A DNA stretch of 7,144 nucleotides from Rhodospirillaceae bacterium (lineage in GTDB: Bacteria; Pseudomonadota; Alphaproteobacteria; UBA828). The stretch is from positions 1 to 7,144 of the forward strand of contig JAPPKP010000050.1 in the NCBI GenBank assembly GCA_028819955.1, read 5' to 3'. A program made the position numbers and the translations under genes. Positions 1 to 6,646 of this stretch are shown here, one piece after another. Position 1 is the stretch's first letter, and every line of letters starts with the position of its first letter. The notes below the pieces were generated by a model that was given only the letters and a program-made list of their open reading frames with translations, was not told the origin of the DNA and ran no database searches.

Positions 1-415
1 GGATCGCCATCATCGCGAGGCACGCCTGGGCGGCATCGGCGCCCTTGTTCTTCCGGTCCGTCGCCGCCCGCTCCCAGGCCTGCTCGCGGGTCTCGGCGGT
101 CACCACGCCGAAGCCGAGGGCGATACGGTGACGCTCGGCCAGCGTGGCGAGTCCGCGCGCGCATTCGCCGCAGACGTGCTCGTAATGGCTGGTCTCACCC
201 CGGATCACGCAGCCGAGCGCGACAAAGCCGTCGTAGCGGCCGCTGTCGATCGCCAGCGCAAGCGCCGCCGGCAGCTCGAAGGCGCCGGGCACGCTGATCC
301 GCTCGTGGCTCACATTGGCCACGTCCAAGGCCGAGACCGCGCCCCCGACAAGCTGATCGGCAATGTCCCCGTAGAAGCGCGCCTCCAAGATGAGGACCCG
401 CCGCTCCTCAGTCAT
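1..415 (-). CDS. ribH: 6,7-dimethyl-8-ribityllumazine synthase (3' end cut by window edge)
   Basis: RibH condenses 5-amino-6-ribitylamino-uracil with 3,4-dihydroxy-2-butanone 4-phosphate to give lumazine, the penultimate riboflavin step, usually as a cytosolic pentamer or icosahedral shell. I translated it by hand from an ATG at 415: 138 codons are present and the stop lies beyond base 1. Visible family signatures are LEARFYGDIAD (residues 10-20, with the substrate-stacking aromatic), VPGAFELPAAL (42-52), GCVIRGETSHYEHVCGE (68-84, with His77 at the place of the catalytic histidine), GVVTAETREQAWERA (103-117) and the C-terminal KNKGADAAQACLAM. The family is about 150-160 residues long, so only some 10-20 residues are missing. 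The start overlaps the ribB stop (ATGACTGA), and the Shine-Dalgarno sequence before it is weak, which suggests translational coupling. Identification is secure; only the 3' end is unseen. Confidence 0.95.
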   Translation of the reverse strand, partial: MTEERRVLILEARFYGDIADQLVGGAVSALDVANVSHERISVPGAFELPAALALAIDSGRYDGFVALGCVIRGETSHYEHVCGECARGLATLAERHRIALGFGVVTAETREQAWERAATDRKNKGADAAQACLAMMAI

Positions 416-1556
416 GGCTTTCGGCCATCCACGCGCGCCGCGCCTGGTCCGAGATCGGGCGCTGATCGACCACCCGGAGCCCGTAGCCGTCGAGCCCGAC
501 GATGGTCCAGTGCGTGTTGTGCAGCAGGATCATGTCGCGGACGCCGAGGTCGAGCAGGATCTGGGCGGCGACGCCGTAGTCCCTGAGGCCCTCGCTGTCC
601 TCGTGCTCCGCGTCCGGCTCCGCCGGCTCGGAGAGCCGCACGGGAAAGGGCTCGCGGATCACCACCACGACCCCGCGGCCGAGCTCGCCGATCATCCTGA
701 GCGCGGCCTGGAGCTTGCCTGTGTTCTCGCCCCCGGCGTCGCCGAGCCCGTCATCGAGGATGCTGAAGGCGTGGGCCCGCACGGGCACCGGCTCGTTGTC
801 CCACACGTCGCCCTTCACCAGCGCGATGTGCTCGGCCCTCTGCACCGTGTCGGCGTAGACGTACATGCGGAATGCGCCGCCGTGGTGGGAGGTGAGCGTG
901 GTCTCCCGCACCCTGCGGATGATGCTGTCGTGCCGCAGCCGGTAGGCGATCAGGTCCGCGATGGTCGCGATCTTGACGTTGTGGCGCTGGGAGAAGGCCT
1001 CGAGGTCCGGCATCCGCGCCATGGTCCCGTCGTCGTTCATGATCTCGCAGATCACGGCGGACGGGTTGAGGCCGGCGAGCCGGGCGAGGTCCACGCTCGC
1101 CTCGGTGTGCCCGGTCCGCACCAGCACGCCGCCGTCGCGTGCGACGAGGGGGAAGACGTGACCCGGCGAGGTCAGGTCGTCCGGCCCGCAGCGGGGGTCG
1201 ATGGCGACCGCGATGGTGCGCGACCGGTCCGAGGCGGAGATGCCTGTGGTGATCCCCTCGCGCGCCTCGATGGAGACGGTGAACGCCGTATCGTGGCGGG
1301 ACTCGTTGCGCTTGGGCATCAGCTCGAGGCCGAGGTCGCGCACCCGGTCGCTGCCGAGCGCGAGGCAGATCAGCCCGCGGCCGTAGCGCGCCATGAAGTT
1401 GATGGCCTCGGGCGTTGCCATCTGGGCCGGGATGACCAGATCGCCCTCGTTCTCCCGTTCCTCGTCGTCGGCGAGGATGACCAGTCGCCCGTTGCGAAAC
1501 TCCTCGACCGTCTCCTCGACGGACATGAGCTTGCAGGACGACGCGGCGCGCGACAT
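408..1556 (-). CDS. ribB: 3,4-dihydroxy-2-butanone 4-phosphate synthase fused to a degenerate GTP cyclohydrolase II-like domain (RibBX type)
   Basis: The protein has 382 residues. Residues about 10-207 are a full RibB domain, which converts ribulose 5-phosphate to formate and the four-carbon phosphate used by RibH. It shows [10 protein letters not shown] (30-39, acidic Mg site), GRGLICLAL (59-67), DRSRTI (110-115), TSPGHVFPL (129-137), [11 protein letters not shown] (147-157, His150 a likely metal ligand) and CEIMNDDG (170-177). Residues about 218-368 resemble Rib[10 protein letters not shown] (242-250), LQAALRMI (282-289), [16 protein letters not shown] (324-339) and [12 protein letters not shown] (352-363). 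The three zinc cysteines of GTP cyclohydrolase II are absent; the segment reads [20 protein letters not shown]. The QEGRG loop and the following helix are replaced by a short acidic stretch (about 308-322). This domain is therefore probably not a GTP cyclohydrolase. Such RibB plus RibA-like hybrids (RibBX) are known to be common in Proteobacteria. The start is the ATG preceded by GAAAGG 5-6 bases upstream, 9 bases after ribE; Met11 is a less likely start. Confidence 0.93.
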   Translation of the reverse strand: MSRAASSCKLMSVEETVEEFRNGRLVILADDEERENEGDLVIPAQMATPEAINFMARYGRGLICLALGSDRVRDLGLELMPKRNESRHDTAFTVSIEAREGITTGISASDRSRTIAVAIDPRCGPDDLTSPGHVFPLVARDGGVLVRTGHTEASVDLARLAGLNPSAVICEIMNDDGTMARMPDLEAFSQRHNVKIATIADLIAYRLRHDSIIRRVRETTLTSHHGGAFRMYVYADTVQRAEHIALVKGDVWDNEPVPVRAHAFSILDDGLGDAGGENTGKLQAALRMIGELGRGVVVVIREPFPVRLSEPAEPDAEHEDSEGLRDYGVAAQILLDLGVRDMILLHNTHWTIVGLDGYGLRVVDQRPISDQARRAWMAESHD

Positions 1557-1565
1557 CTCGACCTT

Positions 1566-2159
1566 TCAGCGCTCGGCTTGGAGGCGCGCAAGGTAGCGCG
1601 CGATCAGGTCCACCTCAAGATTGAGCCTCCGGCCGGCAACGCAGTCGCCGAAGGTGGTCTGCTCAAGAGTGTGCGGGATCAGATTGATGCCGAACACGTC
1701 GCCCGCCACCTCGTTCACCGTGAGCGAGACGCCGTCGAGCGCGACCGATCCCTTGGGGGCGACGAATCGCGAAAGCTCCGCCGGGCAGCGCACCGTGAGT
1801 CTGAGCGAGTCGCCTTCCGGCTCCGCCCCTTCGACCACCGCGACGCCATCGATGTGGCCGGTCACTAGGTGGCCGCCCAGCTCATCGTTCAGGCAGAGCG
1901 CGCGCTCCAGATTGACCCCGGTCCCTTCGCACCAATCGCCGAGGGTGGTCCGGTCTGCGGTCTCGCGCGAGACATCGACCGCGAACCATCCCGGACCCTT
2001 GTCGACCACGGTGAGGCAAGGGCCCGAGCAGGCAATGGAGGCGCCGAGCGCAATGGTGTCGGTGTCATAGGCGGTCTCGATGGCCAGCCTGTGCCCGCCG
2101 GCGGGAGCATCAGCGATCTCCCGCACGCGGCCCACGTCGGTGACGATTCCGGTGAACAC
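1566..2159 (-). CDS. ribE: Riboflavin synthase, alpha chain (GTG start)
   Basis: Riboflavin synthase dismutates two lumazine molecules into riboflavin and the pyrimidine precursor, which returns to RibH. The 197-residue product has the standard length and two tandem lumazine-binding domains. The first runs from the diagnostic N terminus [10 protein letters not shown] to about residue 95, with [12 protein letters not shown] (42-53) and [14 protein letters not shown] (61-74). The second begins after the [11 protein letters not shown] hinge (94-104) and repeats the pattern as [14 protein letters not shown] and [14 protein letters not shown]. The start codon is GTG: it is the only position that yields MFTGI, and the Shine-Dalgarno sequence GAGAGG lies 6 bases upstream, overlapping the ribD stop. 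It lies 10 bases after ribD and 9 before ribB. Naming varies between species (ribE, or ribC in older E. coli usage). No key residue looks altered. Confidence 0.97.
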   Translation of the reverse strand: MFTGIVTDVGRVREIADAPAGGHRLAIETAYDTDTIALGASIACSGPCLTVVDKGPGWFAVDVSRETADRTTLGDWCEGTGVNLERALCLNDELGGHLVTGHIDGVAVVEGAEPEGDSLRLTVRCPAELSRFVAPKGSVALDGVSLTVNEVAGDVFGINLIPHTLEQTTFGDCVAGRRLNLEVDLIARYLARLQAER

Positions 2160-2169
2160 GGCGCGCCTC

Positions 2170-3288
2170 TCAGCCTACCGGCACCAGGGTGTCCAGCACG
2201 TCCTCGCCCACCGAGGCCGAGGAGATGCGGCGGAAGCGCGGCATGTCGTCGGCGCGTTCGACGCCGAGCGCGGCCAGCGCCGGCACGCCGTCGCCGCCGA
2301 TGACGCCCGGCGCTCGGAACCAGGCGATTTCATCGACAAGGCCAGCGCGCAGCAACGCCGCCGCGAGCCGGCCGCCGCCTTCCACCAGGACGCGGGTAAG
2401 GCCGCCCTCCGCTAACGCTTCGAGCGCAGCCGTGAGCGCCGGACGTCTGTCCGGCTCCTCCGCCACCTTGACGACCTCCACGCCCGACTCTCGCCAGGTC
2501 GCGTGGCGCCCGTCGCCGCCGAGCGCCTCGGTGGAGACGATCCACGTCGGCGGGTCGCCTGCGCTCGCGATGAGCGCATGGCTGGCCGGAAGCCGCGCGC
2601 TGCCGTCGATCACGATGCGGACCGGGCTCCGGTCTCCCAAGCCGGGGAGCCGGCAGGTGAGTGCCGGGTCGTCGGCGAGCGCGCTCGCCGCCCCCACCAA
2701 CACGGCGTCGTGCTGGGCCCTGAGCAGGTGTGCGCGGGCCCGCGCCGACTTACCGGTGATCCAGCGGCTGTCTCCGCTGTGCGTCGCGATGCGCCCGTCG
2801 AGGGTGCTCGCGAGCTTGAGGGTCACGTGGGGCCTGCCCTTCTCCACGCGCGAGAGAAAGCCTGCGTTGAGCGCCCGTGCGCGGTCCTCCATGCAGCCGC
2901 GCACGACCTCGATTCCCGCGTCTTCGAGCTTGGCGTTGCCGCGGCCTGCGACGCGCGGGTCCGGGTCTTCCAGCGCGATGACGGCCCGCGCGATCCCTGC
3001 TTGCACCAGCGCCTCGGCGCAGGGGCCGGTCTCGCCATGGTGGGCGCAGGGCTCCAGCGTGGTGTAGCAGTTGGCGCCCCGCGCGCCGTCGCCGGCGCGG
3101 GCGAGCGCCTCGGTCTCGGCATGGGGCCGCCCGCCCGGCTGGGTCCAGCCCCGCCCGACGATGTGTCCCTGCTTGACCAGCACGCAGCCCACCGCCGGGT
3201 TGGGCCACACGTTGCCGAGGCCCCGGCCAGCCAGCGCGAGCGCCAGCGCCATGAATCGGCGGTCGAGGGCCGGGTCGGCCTCCGCCAT
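2170..3288 (-). CDS. ribD: Bifunctional diaminohydroxyphosphoribosylaminopyrimidine deaminase / 5-amino-6-(5-phosphoribosylamino)uracil reductase
   Basis: RibD performs the second and third steps of the pyrimidine branch of riboflavin synthesis: zinc-dependent deamination, then NADPH-dependent reduction of the ribosyl side chain. The 372-residue length matches the family. The N-terminal cytidine-deaminase-like domain (about 1-145) shows NPAVGCVLV (30-38), the zinc/proton-shuttle motif HAE (56-58) and EPCAHHGETGPC (79-90), so the zinc ligands are His56, Cys81 and Cys90. The reductase domain (about 150-370) opens with VTLKLASTLDGRIA (155-168) and SRWITG (174-179), and later has DAVLVGA, LVEGGGRLAAALL and RAPGVIGGDG. 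All expected catalytic residues appear to be present. The ATG starts 4 bases after the nrdR stop, with only a poor Shine-Dalgarno sequence, so it is probably translated by coupling to nrdR. Confidence 0.97.
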   Translation of the reverse strand: MAEADPALDRRFMALALALAGRGLGNVWPNPAVGCVLVKQGHIVGRGWTQPGGRPHAETEALARAGDGARGANCYTTLEPCAHHGETGPCAEALVQAGIARAVIALEDPDPRVAGRGNAKLEDAGIEVVRGCMEDRARALNAGFLSRVEKGRPHVTLKLASTLDGRIATHSGDSRWITGKSARARAHLLRAQHDAVLVGAASALADDPALTCRLPGLGDRSPVRIVIDGSARLPASHALIASAGDPPTWIVSTEALGGDGRHATWRESGVEVVKVAEEPDRRPALTAALEALAEGGLTRVLVEGGGRLAAALLRAGLVDEIAWFRAPGVIGGDGVPALAALGVERADDMPRFRRISSASVGEDVLDTLVPVG

Positions 3289-3292
3289 GCGT

Positions 3293-3751
3293 TCAGTCCC
3301 GCTCGTCGGCGAGGCCGCCGATGAACTCCTCGAAGTCCTTCTTCTCGCCGAAGTTCCTGTAGACCGAGGCGAAGCGCACGTAGGCGACCTGATCGAGTCC
3401 CGAGAGCGCCTCCATCACCATCTCACCGATCACGGTGCTCGGGATCTCGGTCTCGCCCAGGCTCTCCAGCCGGCGCACGATGCCGGTCACGATGTGATCG
3501 ACCCGGTCGGGCTCGACCGGCCGCTTGCGCAGCGCGATCTGCATCGAGCGCGCCATCTTCTCGCGCTCGAATGGCACCCGCTGGCCGTTGCTCTTGATGA
3601 CCGAGAGCTCGCGCAGCTGGATCCTCTCGAAGGTAGTGAAGCGGCCGGCGCAGTTGGTGCATTGCCGGCGGCGGCGGATCGCGGTGTTGTCCTCCGTCGG
3701 CCGCGAATCCTTCACTTGCGTGTCGTCATTGCCGCAGAACGGACAGCGCAC
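3293..3751 (-). CDS. nrdR: NrdR, ATP-cone transcriptional repressor of ribonucleotide reductase genes (GTG start)
   Basis: NrdR senses ATP/dATP and represses ribonucleotide reductase operons by binding paired NrdR boxes. The 152-residue product has the normal length. The N-terminal zinc ribbon has Cys3, Cys6, Cys31 and Cys34 ([10 protein letters not shown] ... RRRRQCTNC), followed by the family motif GRFTTFER (36-43). The ATP-cone lies at about 48-138 ([16 protein letters not shown] ... [23 protein letters not shown] ... [11 protein letters not shown]). The reading frame stays open upstream for 92 more codons, but that stretch is low-complexity Arg/Pro/Ser sequence antisense-shifted against glyA. 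The real start is the GTG that gives the canonical MRCPFC, with a strong AGGAGG 6 bases upstream. It sits 13 bases after glyA and 4 before ribD, a neighbourhood well known in Proteobacteria. I see no convincing NrdR box inside this window, so its targets are probably elsewhere. Confidence 0.96.
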   Translation of the reverse strand: MRCPFCGNDDTQVKDSRPTEDNTAIRRRRQCTNCAGRFTTFERIQLRELSVIKSNGQRVPFEREKMARSMQIALRKRPVEPDRVDHIVTGIVRRLESLGETEIPSTVIGEMVMEALSGLDQVAYVRFASVYRNFGEKKDFEEFIGGLADERD

Positions 3752-3757
3752 AGCGAG

Positions 3758-3763
3758 CCTCCT
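3758..3763 (-). promoter_or_regulatory. Strong ribosome binding site deciding the nrdR GTG start
   Basis: A perfect AGGAGG stands 6 bases before the GTG at 3751 and directly after the glyA stop codon. It fixes the nrdR start against the 92-codon upstream extension of the same frame. Confidence 0.8.
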
Positions 3764-3764
3764 C

Positions 3765-5075
3765 TCAGGCGTGACCGGGGTAGACCGGGAAAGCGGCGCA
3801 GAGCGCGCGGACCTCCTCGCGGATCTCCGCCGCAAGGGCCTCGCTGCTGCCCTCCGCGTCGGCCTCGCGGTCGAGCAGATCAGCGATCCAGCCCGCGACC
3901 CGCCGGAACTCAGCGGTCCCGAAGCCGCGGCTGGTCGCCGCCGGGGTACCGAGCCTGATGCCGGAGGTGATCCACGGCTTCTGGGGATCGAAGGGGACGC
4001 CGTTCTTGTTGCAGGTGATCCCGGCATGCTCCAGCACCGCCTCCGCCACCTTGCCGGTGAGTCCCTGGGCCCTCAGGTCGACGAGCAGGAGGTGCGTGTC
4101 GGTCCCGCCGGAGACGATGTCGTAGCCACGCTCCATCAGCGCGCTCGCCAGTACTTTGGCGTTGGCCACCACCTGCTGGGCGTAATCTTTGAACGCAGGC
4201 GTCATCGCCTCGCCCAGCGCAACCGCCTTGGCCGCGATGACATGCTCCAGCGGCCCGCCCTGGAGGCCGGGAAAGACCGCCGAGTTGATCCGCTTCGCCA
4301 GCGCCTCGTCGTCGGTCAGGATCATGCCACCACGCGGCCCCCGCAGGGTCTTGTGGGTCGTGGTTGTGACGATATGGGCGTAAGGGAACGGGTTCGGATG
4401 AATCCCAGCCGCGACCAGCCCAGCGAAATGGGCCATATCGACCATGAAGACCGCGTCCACCGAATCCGCGATCGCGCGGAAGCGCGCGAAGTCGATGATG
4501 CGCGGATAGGCGGAGCCTCCGGCGAGGATCAGCTTGGGCTTCTCGGCCTCTGCCAGCGCCTCCACTTCGTCGAAATCGATCAGCCCGTCCTGGCGGCGGA
4601 CGCCGTACTGGATCGCCCTGAACCACTTGCCCGAGAGGTTGGGCGGCGCACCGTGGGTGAGATGACCGCCGGCCGCGAGCGACAGCCCGAGGAAGGCATC
4701 GCCCGGCTCCAGCGTGGCGAGGAAGGCCGCTTGGTTGGCCTGCGCGCCCGAATGGGGCTGCACGTTGGCGAAGCCGCAGCCGAAGAGTGCGATCGCGCGC
4801 TCGATCGCCAAGGCCTCTCCGATATCGACGTTCTCGCAACCGCCGTAGTAGCGCCGGCCGGGGTAACCCTCGGCATATTTGTTGGTGAGCACCGAGCCCT
4901 GGGCCTCCAGCACCGCGCGGCTCACGATGTTCTCCGACGCGATCAGCTCGATGGTCGTCTGCAGGCGCTCGACCTCGCCGGAGACCGCCGCGTACACCGC
5001 CGCATCGGCCTCCTGCAGGGAGCTGGTGAAGAACGAAGTCCCGGCCCCGCTCTCAGGGCGCGTGGAAGCAGCCAA
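3765..5075 (-). CDS. glyA: Serine hydroxymethyltransferase (TTG start)
   Basis: GlyA is a PLP enzyme that converts serine and tetrahydrofolate to glycine and 5,10-methylene-tetrahydrofolate, the main one-carbon source for purines, thymidylate and methionine. The 436-residue product is close to the usual 420-435. Recognisable blocks are [19 protein letters not shown] (43-61), [17 protein letters not shown] (64-80), [11 protein letters not shown] (104-114), [13 protein letters not shown] (212-224), the PLP site [14 protein letters not shown] (237-250, Lys242 as the Schiff-base lysine), [11 protein letters not shown] (258-268) and SGIRLGTPA. The start is TTG: there is no in-frame ATG or GTG near the expected N terminus, the family's FFT.SL segment begins around residue 15, and AAGGGA lies 7 bases upstream. 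It starts 23 bases after rpiB. No residue looks abnormal. Sequence match is certain; only the precise start is inferred. Confidence 0.97.
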   Translation of the reverse strand: MAASTRPESGAGTSFFTSSLQEADAAVYAAVSGEVERLQTTIELIASENIVSRAVLEAQGSVLTNKYAEGYPGRRYYGGCENVDIGEALAIERAIALFGCGFANVQPHSGAQANQAAFLATLEPGDAFLGLSLAAGGHLTHGAPPNLSGKWFRAIQYGVRRQDGLIDFDEVEALAEAEKPKLILAGGSAYPRIIDFARFRAIADSVDAVFMVDMAHFAGLVAAGIHPNPFPYAHIVTTTTHKTLRGPRGGMILTDDEALAKRINSAVFPGLQGGPLEHVIAAKAVALGEAMTPAFKDYAQQVVANAKVLASALMERGYDIVSGGTDTHLLLVDLRAQGLTGKVAEAVLEHAGITCNKNGVPFDPQKPWITSGIRLGTPAATSRGFGTAEFRRVAGWIADLLDREADAEGSSEALAAEIREEVRALCAAFPVYPGHA

Positions 5076-5098
5076 GATCGTTTCCCTTTCTCTGTCGC

Positions 5099-5533
5099 TC
5101 AGGAGAGCTTGGCGACGCGCGCGACGTGACGGCCGCCCTCGAATTCCGTATCCAGAAACGCCTGCAGGCAGCGGCGCGCGGTGTCCTCCGATACGCGGCG
5201 GGCACCGAGAGCCAGGACGTTGGCATCGTTATGGGCCCGCGCGAGCCGCGCCTCGTCTGCGTCCTGGCAGAGCGCGCCGCGCACCGCGCGGCTGCGGTTG
5301 ACTGCGATGCTCATGCCGATGCCGCTCCCGCAAATCAGGACGCCCCGGTCGGCGCGCCCGCTCTCGATCGCTTGCGCCAGGGCCCGCGCATAGTCGGGGT
5401 AGTCGACCGGTTCGTCGCCCTCCGGGCCCAGGTCGACCACCTCGCGTCCCGTCGCCTCCAGCTCAGTGCGGAGGACTGCCTTGAGGCTGACGCCCGCATG
5501 ATCGGAGGCGATGGCGAATCGCTGGTCTGGCAT
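5099..5533 (-). CDS. rpiB: Ribose 5-phosphate isomerase B
   Basis: RpiB interconverts ribose 5-phosphate and ribulose 5-phosphate, linking the pentose phosphate pathway to nucleotide synthesis and to RibB further along the same unit. The 144-residue product (ATG at 5533) fits the RpiB/LacAB family length. It has IASDHAG (8-14), VDYPDYA (43-49), the active-site loop [17 protein letters not shown] (64-80, with Cys68 at the place of the catalytic cysteine) and [17 protein letters not shown] (98-114). The frame extends 22 codons further up to 5599, but that extension crosses the predicted promoter, while the ATG at 5533 has GAGGGG 5 bases upstream and gives the usual N terminus. It is the first gene of the unit. 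A LacA/B or allose isomerase role is possible in this family but unlikely in this context. Confidence 0.93.
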   Translation of the reverse strand: MPDQRFAIASDHAGVSLKAVLRTELEATGREVVDLGPEGDEPVDYPDYARALAQAIESGRADRGVLICGSGIGMSIAVNRSRAVRGALCQDADEARLARAHNDANVLALGARRVSEDTARRCLQAFLDTEFEGGRHVARVAKLS

Positions 5534-5566
5534 GGCCACCCCTCGCACGCGGCCCGTGGCGAGCCC

Positions 5567-5596
5567 TGTATACGCCGATGCCCAATATTCGGGCAA
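5567..5596 (-). promoter_or_regulatory. Candidate sigma70-type promoter of the rpiB-glyA-nrdR-rib operon
   Basis: On the minus strand TTGCCC (5596-5591) and TATACA (5572-5567) are separated by 18 bases, each matching 4 of 6 consensus positions. Transcription would begin near 5560, leaving a leader of roughly 27 bases before the rpiB ATG. That leader is too short for a riboswitch. It is the best promoter-like pair in the 112-base gap between the dioxygenase gene and rpiB; the rest of the gap (5597-5645) holds only a small dyad. Confidence 0.4.
5579..5595. repeat. Inverted repeat over the -35 region of the rpiB promoter (possible operator)
   Basis: TGCCC and GGGCA form perfect 5-base arms around an AT-rich 7-base centre (AATATTC on the plus strand). 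The right arm coincides with the predicted -35 hexamer, and the left arm and centre lie within the spacer, a position where a bound regulator would block RNA polymerase. No run of T follows in either direction, so a terminator is unlikely. Which protein, if any, binds is unknown. Confidence 0.3.
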
Positions 5597-5645
5597 CACT
5601 TAGTGCGTGTACCTATCCTTGGGGGTTTGCGCCAGCCTCGATCGG

Positions 5646-6497
5646 TTAGGATGCGTCGGGTGTGGACAACGATGCCTGATCGTCCGGGTGATCTTCGGGG
5701 CGCATGAAGCGCCGGGAGGCGCCGGCGTGGATGCCGCCGCGTTCCTTGACCGCGCTGTCCGGCAACTTCTGCAACGGCGTGTAGCGCGGCATGTGATGGT
5801 CCTTGTAGGGATCGTTGCGGGCAGCGTTGTAGCAGCAGAGCAGCACGTTGCGGCTCCGCTGGGACGTGTTCTTGGACGAGCCGTGCAGCGTGTTGCAATG
5901 CAGAAAGAGAGCGTCACCGGCCGCCATCTCGCAGGAGACCACGTCCAGCCGCTCAATCGCGTGCTCGACCCGCTCCGGTGTTGCGGTGAGCTGGCCCCCC
6001 ACCAGCTCGTGGTCGAGCCGGCCCATGCGGGCCGAGCCCCGGATGACCTGGAGACATCCGTTCTCCTGCGTCGCGGGGTCGATAGCGATCAAGACGCTGA
6101 GCATGTCGGGAAACAGATTGCCGTTGAAGTACCAGTAGCCGTAGTCCTGATGCCAGTTCCAGGCGCCGCCAGTCTCGGGCGCCTTCAGCGTCAGCTTGGA
6201 GTGGTAGTGATAGACCTCACCGCCCAGCAGCCGCTCGGCGCCGCCCACCACCCGCTCGCAACGCGCAATAGCGCCGAACAGGTCGTCGCCGGGGTCGGTC
6301 CACAGCACGGTCGTGGTGACGCTGCCGTCCGCATCGTGCATCGCCATGGTGTTGCGCATGTCGCCGATGCCCGCGTCGTTCGCGAGCGCCCGGCGCATCA
6401 GCGCGACTTCCTCGGCATCGAGGAGCGCCGGTTTGAGCAGGTAGCCGTCGTCGTGGAACCGGGCCACCTCGTCGGCGCTCAGGTGGCGGTCGTTCAT
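5646..6497 (-). CDS. Phytanoyl-CoA dioxygenase (PhyH) family Fe(II)/2-oxoglutarate oxygenase
   Basis: This is a cytosolic non-haem iron oxygenase expected to hydroxylate a small substrate while decarboxylating 2-oxoglutarate. From the ATG at 6497 it has 283 residues, normal for the family. The iron triad is visible: His116 and Asp118 in GAWNWHQDYGYWYFNG (111-126) and His205 in CNTLHGSSKN (201-210), with Arg214 or Arg216 as the likely 2-oxoglutarate ligand. Other family segments are GCLQVIRGSARMGRLDH (147-163), EMAAGDALFLHCN (190-202) and CYNAARNDPYKDHHMPRYTPL (222-242). The frame continues to an ATG at 6569, but the start at 6497 has GGAG 5 bases upstream and opens with LSADEVARFHDDGYL, the usual N-terminal helix; an ATG at 6536 is a weaker alternative. 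The substrate cannot be read from sequence; phytanoyl-CoA itself is unlikely. It is transcribed toward rpiB with no visible terminator and diverges from a hydantoinase B-like gene, so a shared catabolic role is possible but unproven. Confidence 0.9.
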   Translation of the reverse strand: MNDRHLSADEVARFHDDGYLLKPALLDAEEVALMRRALANDAGIGDMRNTMAMHDADGSVTTTVLWTDPGDDLFGAIARCERVVGGAERLLGGEVYHYHSKLTLKAPETGGAWNWHQDYGYWYFNGNLFPDMLSVLIAIDPATQENGCLQVIRGSARMGRLDHELVGGQLTATPERVEHAIERLDVVSCEMAAGDALFLHCNTLHGSSKNTSQRSRNVLLCCYNAARNDPYKDHHMPRYTPLQKLPDSAVKERGGIHAGASRRFMRPEDHPDDQASLSTPDAS

Positions 6498-6555
6498 CGT
6501 CTCTCCAGCCGCGATGATGAATTCCTCGCCCAGCATGCCCCGGCAGCGGCGGCAC

Positions 6556-6561
6556 TGTATA
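6556..6561 (-). promoter_or_regulatory. Candidate -10 element of the PhyH-family dioxygenase gene
   Basis: TATACA on the minus strand, the same hexamer as the candidate -10 before rpiB. The -35 position is poor (TTTCGC with a 16-base spacer at best). If real, transcription begins near 6549, downstream of the ATG at 6569 and upstream of the preferred ATG at 6497, which supports the shorter protein. Confidence 0.25.
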
Positions 6562-6592
6562 GGCCGCACGCTTGATTGCGAAACTCCCGCTC

Positions 6593-6622
6593 TTGGGTGC
6601 CGTGATCGGCGCCCGCTAGAAT
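6593..6622 (+). promoter_or_regulatory. Candidate sigma70-type promoter of the hydantoinase B-like gene
   Basis: TTGGGT (6593-6598) and TAGAAT (6617-6622) are 18 bases apart. The -10 matches consensus at 5 of 6 positions, the -35 at 3 of 6. Transcription would start near 6629, giving a leader of about 18 bases that contains the strong Shine-Dalgarno GAGGAGGAGG ahead of the ATG at 6647. Confidence 0.4.
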
Positions 6623-6628
6623 GGGCGC
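6609..6628. repeat. Perfect inverted repeat enclosing the -10 element (possible operator)
   Basis: GCGCCC (6609-6614) and GGGCGC (6623-6628) are perfect 6-base arms around an 8-base centre that contains TAGAAT. A repressor bound here would cover the -10 of the plus-strand promoter. In such high-GC sequence a chance repeat is also possible. Confidence 0.3.
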
Positions 6629-6646
6629 GGGACTGAGGAGGAGGCC

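Noticed and set aside
390..1868. Long plus-strand open frame (492 codons) opposite ribB and ribE
   Set aside because: It is antisense to two well supported genes; the protein is rich in Arg, Asp, His and Val with no domain pattern, as expected of a GC-rich complementary frame.
3752..4027. 92-codon upstream extension of the nrdR frame
   Set aside because: It overlaps the 3' end of glyA in another frame, is Arg/Pro/Ser-rich, and disagrees with the conserved MRCPFC start and its AGGAGG.
5076..5098. Glycine riboswitch or separate promoter before glyA
   Set aside because: The gap is only 23 bases and is taken up by the Shine-Dalgarno sequence.
3525..5129. Long plus-strand open frame (534 codons) opposite glyA and nrdR
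   Set aside because: It is a shadow of clearly conserved genes, with low-complexity composition and no recognisable motif.
5579..5595. Rho-independent terminator of the PhyH-family gene
   Set aside because: The arms are only 5 bases and no T-run follows on the minus strand.
5596..5610. NrdR box
   Set aside because: ACAC and GTGT are 7 bases apart without the AT-rich centre, and no second box lies at the usual distance.
5534..5645. FMN riboswitch ahead of the rib operon
   Set aside because: None of the conserved RFN segments is visible, and the predicted leader is only about 27 bases.
5607..6575. Plus-strand open frame (322 codons) opposite the PhyH-family gene
   Set aside because: The minus-strand frame carries the full iron-binding motif set; the plus-strand product has none.
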